A stretch of 64,000 bases of DNA from Caulobacter sp. 73W (GCF_041021955.1 NZ_CP158375.1:496001-560000), one strand, 5' to 3'. Positions 1-8,490 are shown, counted from the first letter of the stretch. Translations and numbers: made by a program. Notes: generated from the letters alone by a model not told the origin.

Positions 1-979
1 CGGTCAGGCTACGGAACTGAGTGGTGGTGAGCGCCCCGAATTGAGAAGGATTGAGGCTGGAGATCTGGTCAGCCGAAAAACTCTTGAAGGCCTCCTCGGA
101 CAGTCCAGAAATCTGAGCCATCGAAAGGGCTCCGATCTGGGTCGAACTGAAGCGCGCGAGCATCGTCGGCTCGATCACGCCCATCTGAGCGACCGTCAGC
201 CCCTTCATCTGGGTCACGTTCAGCGCCGCCAGCTGACCTTCGCTGAAGGAGCTGAAGAGTTCCGGCGTCAGGCTTCTGATCTGCGCGGCGGACAGCTGCT
301 GAATCTGCGTGGCTGTGAATTCGGCGATGTCGTCGACCCCCAGCGCATTGAGTTGCGTGGCGGTGAGGGTCTTGAGCTGGGTTTCGTTCAGGCCGGCGAT
401 CTGCTCGGCGCTCATGGCCGAAAGACCCGCGCCAGTCAGCCCGCGAAGCTGAGTGGCCCCGAGCTGGCTCACCTGTTCAGCGGAAAACTCGCTGATGTCG
501 TCCTCCGACAGCCCCTTCATCTGTGAGGCGGCGATGGATCGAAGCTGCGTCGCGGACAGCGCGGCGATCTGTTCGCGTGTGAGAGCGGAAAAGCCCGTTT
601 CCGTGAAGGCGCTGATCTGCGCGCCCTTGAGCCCCGCGATCGCGCCTACGTCGACGGACGCGATCTGATTTTCCGTCAGCGCCCGGATCTGGCTCTGGTT
701 TAAAACCGCGAGCTGCCCCGGACTGAAGGTGATGCCCGTGGCAAGACGCGGAATCTGGATGCGCGTCAGCGCCTTCACCTGCTGAGGCGACAGAGTGGCG
801 AACTGCTCCGCGCTGACGGCTTCGATCGCGCTGCTGTTGATCGCCGCGATCTGGGACGGCGTCAGCAGCTTGAACTCCGACGGCGGCAGCTCCTGGAAGA
901 ATCCGGGCCCCAACGCGGCGATCTGGCCCGGCGTCAGCCTGTTGATCGGCGGAGTGTTCGAAACCGACGAAATGGTCAT
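1..979 (-). CDS. Octapeptide-repeat protein, 3' part cut by window edge
   Basis: The reverse strand is open from 1096 to base 1, and the first good start is the ATG at 979. About 326 residues are visible, and after roughly 14 leading residues nearly all of it is one 8-residue repeat: two variable residues, Leu/Phe/Ile, Ser/Thr, two variable, usually Gln, then Ile/Leu/Val/Met/Phe (for example KLLTPSQI, AALSATQL, RALTENQI). I count about 39 units with one irregular spot near residues 77-90. There is no signal peptide and no cysteine. The Ser/Thr-x-x-Gln/Glu pattern resembles repeated helix N-caps, so a short-helix solenoid is possible (inference). Large bacterial proteins with similar repeats are known and mostly of unknown function. 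The C-terminus lies outside the window, so size and function cannot be stated. Confidence 0.8.
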   Translation of the reverse strand, partial: MTISSVSNTPPINRLTPGQIAALGPGFFQELPPSEFKLLTPSQIAAINSSAIEAVSAEQFATLSPQQVKALTRIQIPRLATGITFSPGQLAVLNQSQIRALTENQIASVDVGAIAGLKGAQISAFTETGFSALTREQIAALSATQLRSIAASQMKGLSEDDISEFSAEQVSQLGATQLRGLTGAGLSAMSAEQIAGLNETQLKTLTATQLNALGVDDIAEFTATQIQQLSAAQIRSLTPELFSSFSEGQLAALNVTQMKGLTVAQMGVIEPTMLARFSSTQIGALSMAQISGLSEEAFKSFSADQISSLNPSQFGALTTTQFRSLT

Positions 980-1222
980 GAGGCGAAGGGACCTGATCCA
1001 CAGCCTGGCGCGATCGAGAGTCCGGGAGCTTTCGCTCCTGGCCCCTAGCAGCCCCCGCCGCCCTCCACGTGGCGACGGCGACTGAGCGCCCGATCATCAT
1101 CGACAGCCGAACAAGCCCCTGACCCTGCCCGACGCGAACCGGCGATACCGGTTGCGCGCGTCGAACCTAGCTGATTCCCGCAGTAGTCGTGACTATTAGG
1201 CTTAATCGGTCAGAGAGTGCTG

Positions 1223-1672
1223 TCAGCCCCGGCGAACGAGCACGACGCCGCCGATCACCAGCGCCAACCCCGCGACGCGGGTCAGATTGACCGGCCTTGC
1301 CGCCACGCCGAAGCCCCCGAAATGGTCGACGAGCACGCTGATCAGAAGCTGTCCGGCGACGAACAGGGTCATGGCCGAGGCGACGCCGATGCGGGGGATG
1401 GCGTAGGCCGCCGCGACCACGAAGACCGCGCCATAGAGGCCGCCCATCCAGGCGTACCAGGGCGCCGCCGCCGTGGCCCCGTAGTCCGGCCGCACGCGCA
1501 GCACCAATACGGCGATCAGCAGGATCAGGGTCCCGCCGGCGAAGGACATCAGCGCCGCGTTGACCGGACTGTTCAGCGGCCGGGCCAACAGCGCGTTGGT
1601 CGGCGCCTGGATCGCGGCCAGGCCTCCGCCGACGAGGCAGCCGATGATCGCGAAGACCAGGGACTTTGGCAT
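1223..1672 (-). CDS. DMT-superfamily small membrane transporter (DUF606/YdcZ type)
   Basis: This 149-residue, very hydrophobic protein has about five predicted membrane segments and the small glycine-rich helices typical of the DUF606/YdcZ half-size DMT family. Length matches the family (about 140-150). Members are presumed inner-membrane exporters that work as dimers; the substrate is unknown. The gene starts 7 bases after the stop of the upstream flavoprotein gene on the same strand, so the two are probably one transcript. No strong ribosome binding site is visible before the ATG, which fits translational coupling. Family assignment is from the overall pattern; the substrate is not inferred. 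Confidence 0.8.
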   Translation of the reverse strand: MPKSLVFAIIGCLVGGGLAAIQAPTNALLARPLNSPVNAALMSFAGGTLILLIAVLVLRVRPDYGATAAAPWYAWMGGLYGAVFVVAAAYAIPRIGVASAMTLFVAGQLLISVLVDHFGGFGVAARPVNLTRVAGLALVIGGVVLVRRG

Positions 1673-1679
1673 CCGGTTC

Positions 1680-2900
1680 TTAGTCCTTCAGATAGGTGAG
1701 CGCGCCAAGGGCGGCGGCGCGCCCCGTCGCGAAGCAGGCTTGAAGCAGGTAACCGCCGGTAGGCGCTTCCCAGTCCAGCATCTCGCCGGCCAGGAAAACT
1801 CCGGACCGGGCCTTCAGCATCAGGTCGTCGTCGAGGCTGTCGAGACCGACGCCGCCGGCCGTCGAGATCGCGCGATCCATAGGCGCACAACCGATCAGCC
1901 TGATCGGCGCCGCCTTGACCAGCAGCGACAAGGCGACGGGCGTCGCGGGCAGGTTCACGCCGGCCGCCTCGCGCAGCAGGCCGATGGCGGCGGGCGACAG
2001 GTTCAGGGTCTTGCGCAGGAGGTTGGCGACGGACTCGCCCTTGCGCCCCCGCGCGAGCTTGTTCTCGATCTGCCCGGCGGAAAGGTCGGGACGCAGATCG
2101 ATCTCCACGACCGCGCCGCCCTGCCCCTCCACGGCGTCCCGCAAGGGCGATGACAGGGCGTAGACGCCGCCGCCCTCCAGCCCGTAGGCGGAGAGCATGA
2201 TCTCTCCCTTCACCTGACGACCCGCGAACGACAGCCCAACGGCTTTCAGAGGCGTTCCGGCGAAGCGGTCGCGGAAGATCTCGCTCCAATCGACCAGGAA
2301 GCCGACATTGCTAGGACGGAACGGCGCGACCCGCGCGCCGGCCGCCTCAAGCGTCGTCGTCCACTGACCGTCCGAGCCGAGCTTGGCCCAGCTGCCGCCG
2401 CCAAGGGCGAGGATCACGGCGTCCGCGCGAACGCTTTCAGGCCTTTCCGGGCCGTTGAAGACGAGCTCTCCCGCCTCGTTCCAGCCGGTCCAGGTGCGGC
2501 GCAGGCGAAAGCTCACGCCCTGCGCCTCCAGCCGCCTCAGCCATTCGCGCAGCAGCGGGGAGGCCTTCATGGCCTTTGGAAACACGCGGCCGCTCGATCC
2601 GACGAAGGTCGGCTGGCCCAACCCCTCCGCCCACTTGACCAGCGCCTTGGGCGGAAAGGCCTCGATGATACCGCGCAGACGCTCCGTCGCCGGACCGTAG
2701 CGGCGAAGGAAACGGTCGATCGGCTCGGAATGGGTGAGGTTCAGCCCGCCCCGCCCAGCCATCAGGAACTTGCGGCCAAGGGACGGCATGCGGTCGTAGA
2801 CGGTCACCGCCAAGCCCGCCGCGCTCAGCACCTCCGCGGCCATCAGGCCGGCGGGGCCGCCGCCGACAACGGCGACTGAGAGGGGCTTGGACGGGTTCAT
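1680..2900 (-). CDS. FAD-dependent oxidoreductase, HI0933/TIGR03862 family
   Basis: A 406-residue flavoprotein. The N-terminus carries a dinucleotide-binding GGGPAG motif at about residues 13-18, followed by the family motif GRKFLMAGRGGLN at about 42-54 in the FAD site. Near the C-terminus are a GGVGLDSLD-like stretch and GEMLDWEAPTGGYLLQ, both typical of the HI0933-like NAD(P)/FAD-dependent oxidoreductases. Physiological substrate is not known for the family; it is a soluble cytoplasmic protein. It is followed after 7 bases by the small DMT transporter gene. The start was taken at the ATG just before the Rossmann strand. Complete and of usual length. Confidence 0.9.
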   Translation of the reverse strand: MNPSKPLSVAVVGGGPAGLMAAEVLSAAGLAVTVYDRMPSLGRKFLMAGRGGLNLTHSEPIDRFLRRYGPATERLRGIIEAFPPKALVKWAEGLGQPTFVGSSGRVFPKAMKASPLLREWLRRLEAQGVSFRLRRTWTGWNEAGELVFNGPERPESVRADAVILALGGGSWAKLGSDGQWTTTLEAAGARVAPFRPSNVGFLVDWSEIFRDRFAGTPLKAVGLSFAGRQVKGEIMLSAYGLEGGGVYALSSPLRDAVEGQGGAVVEIDLRPDLSAGQIENKLARGRKGESVANLLRKTLNLSPAAIGLLREAAGVNLPATPVALSLLVKAAPIRLIGCAPMDRAISTAGGVGLDSLDDDLMLKARSGVFLAGEMLDWEAPTGGYLLQACFATGRAAALGALTYLKD

Positions 2901-2946
2901 CGCCCGCTATCTGCCTCGCCCGCCCCGCGTCGCCAAGTCATGAAGT

Positions 2947-3837
2947 TCAGGGGCGGCCATCGCCTGGCGCGGCGGCGGCCTCGATCAGGGCGACGATCAT
3001 CGCGTTCATGGGCGTGGCGACGCCGTGCTTGGCGCCCAGCCGGACGATGACCCCGTTGCGCGCGTCCAACTCCATCGGCCGACCGGCGGCGCGATCAGCG
3101 TGCAGGGAATTCACGCTGTCGGCGGGGCCGGAGCGATAGCCATCGACCACTGACTGCCCCAGATCGTCAGGCAGGATCGCGCCCTCAGCTCGGCCCACGG
3201 CGACGCACTCGGCGACCAGGGCCTTCATGATCCCGGCGACCGGCTCACGGTGCGCGACGCCGGACGGCTTGAGGGTCAGGGCGTTGACGGCGCCCGCGCA
3301 GTTCAGGGCCAGCTTGCGCCAGGCGGCGGTCTTGAAGTCGTCCGTGGTCGAGACCGCGATCGGCGTATGGGCGAACAGACCCATGAAGGCGTCGCCGTCC
3401 AGACCAGCCGGAACCAGGATCGTCCCCATGCGCCGCTGGCGGATGCGGCCCGGCGCGGCGCGCTCGGCCGGGATGTCGACCACGGCGGGCACGATGACCC
3501 CGCCAGGCAGATGCGGCGCGAACCGCTCAACATGCTCGACGCCGTTCTGCAGGACGGCGATACGGGTCTGAGGGCCGACCAACCCTTTCAGCCAGGCCAG
3601 CGCGCCGGGGGCGTCATAGGCCTTGGTGCAGATGAGAACCCAATCGACCGGCGTCGCGTCGGCCGGGTCAGTCAGCAAGGCGGGCGTCGCGGCGATCTCG
3701 CCATCCGGCGTTTCCACGCGCAGTTGGTCGAAGGTCGTGCGGACGCAGACCGTGACCTCGTGCTCCGAGTTCTGGGCCAGCCAAGCGGCGACGGTCCCGC
3801 CCACCGCGCCGGGGCCGACGATGGCGATCTTCTGCAT
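2947..3837 (-). CDS. Ketopantoate reductase (PanE/ApbA) family oxidoreductase
   Basis: A 296-residue protein with an N-terminal NAD(P)-binding motif GPGAVGG, a conserved Lys in ICTKAYD, the LQNGVEH segment, and a C-terminal all-helical domain. This is the layout of 2-dehydropantoate 2-reductases, which reduce ketopantoate to pantoate with NADPH for coenzyme A synthesis. Many genomes carry paralogues with other substrates, and this copy is not next to panB or panC, so the exact reaction is uncertain. Two in-frame ATGs lie at 3843 and 3837; the AGGGG ribosome binding site abuts the first and is correctly spaced for the second, so 3837 was chosen. Transcribed divergently from the DUF1993 gene. 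Confidence 0.85.
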   Translation of the reverse strand: MQKIAIVGPGAVGGTVAAWLAQNSEHEVTVCVRTTFDQLRVETPDGEIAATPALLTDPADATPVDWVLICTKAYDAPGALAWLKGLVGPQTRIAVLQNGVEHVERFAPHLPGGVIVPAVVDIPAERAAPGRIRQRRMGTILVPAGLDGDAFMGLFAHTPIAVSTTDDFKTAAWRKLALNCAGAVNALTLKPSGVAHREPVAGIMKALVAECVAVGRAEGAILPDDLGQSVVDGYRSGPADSVNSLHADRAAGRPMELDARNGVIVRLGAKHGVATPMNAMIVALIEAAAAPGDGRP

Positions 3838-3967
3838 GGTCATCCCCTATGGAAACCGGTGTCGAGGCGCAGCACAGATACGGCCGCATTCGAAGTCTTG
3901 AACAGCATGCGGGGCGTCGCCAACTGTCCCGAAAGCTCAGCTTGAGCCGCCAAAGGAGGAGACGCCG

Positions 3968-4477
3968 ATGACCCTGTCCATGAGCCAACTGACCCTGCCC
4001 GCCCTGACGCGCGGCCTGCGCATCCTCTCGGAGCTGCTGACCAAGGGCGAGGCCTGGGCCGCCGCCAACGGCGTCGATCCGGCCGAACTGACCGCCGGCC
4101 GTCTGTTCGAGGACATGGCTCCGCTGACCGCGCAGGTTCAAAGCGTCAGCGACACCTCCAAGTTCGCCATCGCCCGCATCTCCGGCGTCGCCGGCCCCAC
4201 CATGGCGGATGACGAAGTCACCTTCGCCGACCTGCAGGCCCGCATCGCCAAGACGCTCGCCTATCTCGAAAGCGTCGATCCCTCGACGCTGGACGGGACC
4301 GAGGGCAAGACCATCGAGCTGAAGTTCCCCAACGGTGAATTCAGCATGACCGGCAGCGCCTATCTGACCGGCTTCGTCCTGCCAAATTTCTATTTCCACC
4401 TGGTCACGGCCTACGACATCCTGCGTCACAAGGGCGTGCCGCTGGGCAAGCTGGACTATCTGGGCGCCATCGCCTGA
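3968..4477 (+). CDS. DUF1993 domain protein
   Basis: A 169-residue soluble protein spanning the DUF1993 family from end to end. It opens with a helix (SMSQLTLPALTRGL) and later carries the family stretch around FPNGEFSMTG, then a C-terminal FYFHLVTAYDILRHKGVPLGK segment. The fold is thought to be a DinB-like four-helix bundle, often with metal ligands, and the His in FHLVTAYDILRH would fit; function is unknown. The start is secured by an excellent ribosome binding site, AAAGGAGGA, about 8 bases before the ATG. It stands alone, divergent from the PanE-like gene, with the DUF885 gene 84 bases downstream on the same strand. Confidence 0.88.
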   Translation: MTLSMSQLTLPALTRGLRILSELLTKGEAWAAANGVDPAELTAGRLFEDMAPLTAQVQSVSDTSKFAIARISGVAGPTMADDEVTFADLQARIAKTLAYLESVDPSTLDGTEGKTIELKFPNGEFSMTGSAYLTGFVLPNFYFHLVTAYDILRHKGVPLGKLDYLGAIA

Positions 4478-4561
4478 TTTCGGTCGCGCGCCGGGGCGGC
4501 TCTTGCCCCGGCGGCGCAAACCCGCCCTACTCCCCTTCTGCCTTGAGCTGGGGAGTTGTTC

Positions 4562-6286
4562 ATGAGCCTGCGCCTTTCCGCCGCCTTCGCCGTCATCGCC
4601 TTCGCATCGTCCGCCTCGGCGCAGACGCCGGCGCAGAAGGTCGACGCGGTCGCCGACCGTTTCGTCGCCGAGACGATGAACTACAACCCCTCGGCCTCCT
4701 ATTCGACCGGCCTGAAGGCGCCGACCCACGCGCGCTATTACGACAACAGCGAAGCCGGCATCCGGGCGTTCGAGGCCAAGCTGGACGCCATCGAGGCCGA
4801 CGCCCGCGCCATCGACGCCAAGGCGCTGGATCCGCAGCAGGCCATCACCCTGGCGGTGCTGATCGACGGCCTGGAGTCCGACCGGGGCACGCGGGTGTGC
4901 AAGTCGCATCTGTGGAACCTGAACCACATGTTCGGCTGGCAGAGCTATCTGGTGCGCACGGCCCTGGAGCAGCCCGTGGGCGAGGCCGACCTGCGGGCCC
5001 AGGCCCTGCAACGCGCCGGCTCGATACCCAAGTTCGTCGCGACCGAAACCGCCAACCTGCGCAAGGGCCTGACCGAAGGCTACGCGGCGCCGAAGCCCGT
5101 GGTGGCTCGGGTCATCAAGCAGATCGACGGCATGATCGCGGCCGATCCGCTGAAGTCGCCGCTCTACTCGCCAGCGTCCCGCGACAAGGACGCGGCCTTC
5201 GGCGCGGCCCTGGCCAAGGTGATCACCGACCAGATCAATCCCGCCCTGAAGCAGTACCGCGACTTCCTGCAGACCGAGTACATGCCCAAGGCGCGCGACA
5301 CCCTGGGTCTCAGCGCCCTGCCGAACGGCGCGGCCTGCTACCAGGCGCAGCTTCGCGGCTACACCACCCTGGACCGGACGCCCAAGCAGGTCTTCGACCT
5401 CGGCTCGGCGACCGTCGCGGCCAACGCCGAGATCGTCAAAGGCCTGGGCCAGAAGCTCTACGGCACCCAGGACCTGAAGGAGATCGCCAAGCGCACCGCC
5501 GAGACGCCCGCCAACAAGCTGGCGTCGGAGGACGAGTTCATCACCTACACCCGCCAGATCGTCGACAGCTCCCGCGTCGCCTCGGCGGCCCTCGTCACCA
5601 AGCTGCCGGATCAGGACATGGTGGTGAAGCCGTTCGAACCGTTCATGCGCGGCTCCGGCGTCAGCTCGCACTACGAGATGTCGGCCGACCCGAAGAAGCC
5701 CGGGACCTATCGCATCGCCTCTGAGAAATGGGCCAGCGAGACCAAGGGCGGGGCCGAGATCACCGCCGTGCACGAAGGCTGGCCCGGTCACCACTTGCAG
5801 ATCGCCATGGCTCTGGGGGTGAAGCGACACGACCTGTTCAAGGTCGCCTTCAACTCGGCCTATGTCGAAGGCTGGGCCCGCTATTCCGAAGCGCTGTCCG
5901 AGGAGGTCGGGATCTACACCAGCGATTATCCGAAGATCAGCCGCCGCATGTGGCCGGCGCGGGGCATGGTGCTGGATCCGGGCATCCACATCTTCGGCTG
6001 GACGCGGGAGCAGGCCGCCGCCTACGCCCAGGAAAGCGGCCGCTTCCAGGGTGACGAGGCCGATGACCTGGTGGATCGCATCGCCGTCCTGCCGGGCCAG
6101 CTGACGGCCTATGACAGCGGCGGCCTGGAGATCTTCGCCCTGCGCAAGCAGGCGGAAGAAGCGCTCGGCCCGAAGTTCGACCTGAAGGCCTTCCACGACG
6201 CGGTGCTGAAGAACGGGGTCGTGCCGCTGAAGGTCCTGCGCTCGGAAGTCGAGGCCTGGATCGCGGCGGAGAAAACCCGAAACTGA
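4562..6286 (+). CDS. Secreted DUF885 peptidase-like protein
   Basis: A 574-residue protein with a cleavable signal peptide ending near ASAQTP (about residue 20), so it should be periplasmic. The body is the DUF885 domain. The HEGWPGHH motif at about residue 404 and a following NSAYVEGWARYSE segment resemble the HExxH plus distant Glu zinc site of gluzincin-like metallopeptidases, which suggests zinc-dependent hydrolysis of peptides; substrate unknown. An upstream in-frame TTG at 4556 exists, but the ATG at 4562 is preferred because GGGGAG sits 7 bases before it. Full length for the family. It appears to be a single-gene transcript. Confidence 0.9.
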   Translation: MSLRLSAAFAVIAFASSASAQTPAQKVDAVADRFVAETMNYNPSASYSTGLKAPTHARYYDNSEAGIRAFEAKLDAIEADARAIDAKALDPQQAITLAVLIDGLESDRGTRVCKSHLWNLNHMFGWQSYLVRTALEQPVGEADLRAQALQRAGSIPKFVATETANLRKGLTEGYAAPKPVVARVIKQIDGMIAADPLKSPLYSPASRDKDAAFGAALAKVITDQINPALKQYRDFLQTEYMPKARDTLGLSALPNGAACYQAQLRGYTTLDRTPKQVFDLGSATVAANAEIVKGLGQKLYGTQDLKEIAKRTAETPANKLASEDEFITYTRQIVDSSRVASAALVTKLPDQDMVVKPFEPFMRGSGVSSHYEMSADPKKPGTYRIASEKWASETKGGAEITAVHEGWPGHHLQIAMALGVKRHDLFKVAFNSAYVEGWARYSEALSEEVGIYTSDYPKISRRMWPARGMVLDPGIHIFGWTREQAAAYAQESGRFQGDEADDLVDRIAVLPGQLTAYDSGGLEIFALRKQAEEALGPKFDLKAFHDAVLKNGVVPLKVLRSEVEAWIAAEKTRN

Positions 6287-6409
6287 GCCGCACAACTTTC
6301 GCGCGCACGTCGCAGAAATGGGGCTAGAGTGATCCTTGCAGGCCATGAGGCGGACTTATCATCGCCCCATTCGCGGGCGAGCCTGCCGTCACCAGAAGAG
6401 GAGATCGCG

Positions 6410-6631
6410 ATGACCGAGATCCACTATGGCGTTGTCCGGGTCGCCGGGCGCTGGCGCCTTATCGGCCAGGGCTTGAACCTGGACAGCTATGACAGCCGCA
6501 AGGCCGCGACCCGCGCGGCCCTGCGCCTGACATCCTTCGCCTCAGGGCTGGGCGTGCCGGTCGACCTGCATGTGCAGGACGAGAACGGCGGCCTGCGCCG
6601 CAAGCGCATCAGCCTGGGCGGTCGCGCCTAG
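6410..6631 (+). CDS. Small hypothetical protein (73 aa)
   Basis: A 73-residue basic protein that I do not recognise. The ATG at 6410 is preceded by AGAAGAGGAG at suitable spacing; the longer open frame upstream (from 6329) has low-complexity composition and no ribosome binding site. The sequence has alternating hydrophobic and charged residues (YGVVRVAGRWRLIG) like a small beta-sheet fold, then an Arg-rich middle and tail. No cysteines, signal peptide or membrane segment. Its TAG stop shares a CTAG with the stop of the convergent DUF3297 gene, so the two coding regions overlap by four bases. Confidence 0.65.
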   Translation: MTEIHYGVVRVAGRWRLIGQGLNLDSYDSRKAATRAALRLTSFASGLGVPVDLHVQDENGGLRRKRISLGGRA

Positions 6632-6867
6632 TCCTCGCGGAAGTAGGGCTCGACCACGCCGTTCAGCTTCACGGTCATGGCTTCGCCCTTGCGGTTGACC
6701 GACTTGCCGACGCTGACCCGCACCCAGCCTTCGCTCACGCAGTACTCGTCCACGTTCGTCTTCTCGACGCCGTTGAAGCGGATGCCGACGTTCCGTTCCA
6801 GGATCTCGGCGTTGTAGTGCGGGTTGTTCGGGTTGACCGAAAGGCGGTCGGGCAGCGTGTCGGACAT
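6628..6867 (-). CDS. DUF3297 family protein
   Basis: A 79-residue protein matching the DUF3297 family over its whole length: LPDRLSVNPNNPHYN near the start, GIRFNGVEKTNVDEYC in the middle and GEAMTVKLNGVVEPYF near the end. Members are small conserved proteins of proteobacteria with no established function; older annotations mention glutathione-related activity without firm support. It ends tail-to-tail with the preceding small gene, with both stop codons inside one CTAG. Probably monocistronic. Confidence 0.88.
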   Translation of the reverse strand: MSDTLPDRLSVNPNNPHYNAEILERNVGIRFNGVEKTNVDEYCVSEGWVRVSVGKSVNRKGEAMTVKLNGVVEPYFRED

Positions 6868-7003
6868 GTCGGCTCGCGGAAGAAATGATGGATTGGCGGC
6901 TCAATAGCCGGGCGATTGCGGCGTGAACAGCCTGATCCGCCGTGGCGAAGCTTCCGACGGGCTCCTAAGTTAGCCGCGATCCTCCCCTCCCCAGGCGATT
7001 CTC

Positions 7004-7906
7004 ATGAAGACCGGCGCCCTGCCCCTGACGCACTTCCTGCTGGCGTTGGCCACGGTGTTCATCTGGGGGACCAACTTCGTGGTCATCCGCGTGGGGCTGG
7101 ATCACCTGCCGCCCCTGCTGTTCGCCACCCTGCGCTTCTCGCTGGTGGTGCTGCCGGCGATCTTCTTCATCAAGAAGCCGCCGGTGCCTTGGTCGAAGCT
7201 AGCGAGCTACGGCGTGCTGATCGGCGCGGGCCAGTTCGGGCTGCTGTTCATCGCCATGCGCGGACACATCACGCCGGGCCTGGCCTCGCTGATCGTCCAG
7301 ACCCAAGTGGTGTTCACAATCGGCATGGCCATGGCCCTGACCGGCGAGCGGGTGAAGACCTATCAGTGGTTCGCCTTGGCGCTGGCCGCCACAGGCGTCG
7401 GCATCATCATGATGCACGTCGGCGGCGACGGCACGACGCCCCTGGGCGTGCTGCTGATCCTCGGCGCGGCGCTGAGCTGGGCCGGCGGCAACATGGTGGC
7501 CCGCAGCGCCGGTCAGGTGAACATGCTGGCATATGTGGTCTGGTCGAGCCTGTTCGCCATCCCGCCCCTGTTCGCCCTGTCGCTGATCACCGAGGGCTGG
7601 CCCGCCATGGTCGCCGGCGTCCAGCAGGCCGACGCCGTCACCTGGGCGGCGGTGCTGTGGCAATCGGTGGGCAACAGCCTGTTCGGCTATTCGGTGTGGG
7701 GCTGGCTGCTGGCGCGCCACCCCGCGGCGACCATCAGCCCGCTGGCCCTGCTGGTGCCGGTATTCGGCATGGGGGCCTCCGCCTTCTTCCTGCACGAACC
7801 GCTCCAGCCGTGGAAGCTGGGCGCGGCCGCGCTGGTGCTGGGCGGGCTGGCGCTGAACCTGGCGTGGCCGACGGTTCGCGCCCGCTTCCTGACCCCGGCG
7901 GCCTAG
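7004..7906 (+). CDS. EamA-family (DMT) exporter
   Basis: A 300-residue integral membrane protein with ten predicted transmembrane helices in two EamA repeats; the second repeat starts near residue 150. The opening FIWGTNFVVIRVGL is the classic EamA start. Members export amino acids, metabolites or toxic compounds across the inner membrane by proton antiport; the substrate here cannot be told from sequence. Full length. No strong ribosome binding site is visible before the ATG, although the upstream stretch is pyrimidine-rich. Downstream lies the gene-free repeat region. Confidence 0.9.
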   Translation: MKTGALPLTHFLLALATVFIWGTNFVVIRVGLDHLPPLLFATLRFSLVVLPAIFFIKKPPVPWSKLASYGVLIGAGQFGLLFIAMRGHITPGLASLIVQTQVVFTIGMAMALTGERVKTYQWFALALAATGVGIIMMHVGGDGTTPLGVLLILGAALSWAGGNMVARSAGQVNMLAYVVWSSLFAIPPLFALSLITEGWPAMVAGVQQADAVTWAAVLWQSVGNSLFGYSVWGWLLARHPAATISPLALLVPVFGMGASAFFLHEPLQPWKLGAAALVLGGLALNLAWPTVRARFLTPAA

Positions 7907-7927
7907 CTTCGGTCGACCTTCTCCTCC

Positions 7928-8046
7928 CCCTTCTCCCTCGATGGGAGAAGGGCCGGGGATGAGGGTGATGCGGCGGTTGGGTTCTGCGCGGCGGAACGGC
8001 CGCAGTCACCCTCACCCTCGATCCCTCTCCCATCAAGGGAGAGGGA
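7928..8046. repeat. Inverted pair of GC-rich palindromes (REP/BIME-like)
   Basis: Two related hairpins in opposite orientation. The first has arms CCCTTCTCCC (7928-7937) and GGGAGAAGGG (7943-7952). The second has TCCCTCTCCC (8022-8031) and GGGAGAGGGA (8037-8046), loop ATCAA. Each has a flank of the type GAGGGTGA or its reverse complement TCACCCTC, so the whole stretch is also a larger inverted repeat. This arrangement is like REP pairs. They directly follow the EamA gene and could act as terminators or mRNA stabilisers (inference). Three further relatives lie at 8491-8678. Confidence 0.75.
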
Positions 8047-8071
8047 GGCGTGATTCAGCGCCCCCACGGGC

Positions 8072-8310
8072 AAAAACCCGAAAGGTTGGAAGGGCGGCGG
8101 AGCGGCCTGACCTGCGTCAGGCGAGGTGAGTCTTTGGAGTGCCGGGTTCGACGTCGGTCGTTCCGCTCCGCACGGTCATTATCCGGGAGCTGTCGGTAGG
8201 CAGCGCTCTTAGCGCTTAGCCGACGAAGCCTCCGGCGGGCGGGCTCCCCCAGCGTGGGAGTCCCCGGTCCGCGTGAGTAACCCCCTCACGCCTGCTGCTC
8301 GCCGCCGATG
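8072..8310 (-). ncRNA. Candidate structured non-coding RNA, unassigned
   Basis: No credible gene lies here, but the stretch is unusually rich in perfect hairpins. GCGTGAG/CTCACGC is at about 8271-8291. GGGCTCCC pairs with GGGAGTCC at about 8241-8262. A long irregular stem is built on AGCGCT-CTT-AGCGCT (about 8202-8216) with GTCGG/CCGAC outside it. GCCTGAC-CTGC-GTCAGGC is at about 8105-8122. GGCGGCGGAGC (8093-8103) can pair with GCTCGCCGCC (8297-8306) and enclose all of them. On the minus strand this is followed by AACC-TTTC-GGGTT plus a T run (8087-8072), like a terminator, which favours minus-strand transcription. It does not show the RNase P, SRP or tmRNA signatures that I know. A divergent 6S RNA is possible but unsupported. 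Confidence 0.4.
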
Positions 8311-8490
8311 TCACGTCGCTTTGGGACGTGAGCAGTGTCCAGACAGGGCCGAAGCCCCTCGTTCTCACCACCGACGGTCGCGCTTCCCGCTCGACCGCAT
8401 CCCGTCACGACACAGCGCTGGCCGCGCGCCCTTCCCGTGACGGGGAGGGCATCAGGTTAGGCGAGGTTGGAGCGAGGCGGATAAGCCTTC

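Noticed and set aside
1-979. CRISPR-like or tandem DNA repeat array
   Set aside because: The 24-base periodicity is that of a protein octapeptide repeat; units are not identical and have no spacers.
3668-6346. Very long open frame on the minus strand opposite the DUF1993 and DUF885 genes
   Set aside because: Translated sequence is His/Gly/Arg/Leu-rich low-complexity text typical of antisense frames in GC-rich genes; both genes on the other strand have clear families. Similar long antisense frames at 9007-10332, 17826-20030, 23444-26137, 41440-43239 and 54348-56633 were rejected for the same reason.
8072-8340. tmRNA, RNase P RNA or SRP RNA
   Set aside because: No tag-peptide frame, no GAGGAAAGTCC-type RNase P motif and no GGAAGGAAGCAGC-type SRP loop on either strand.
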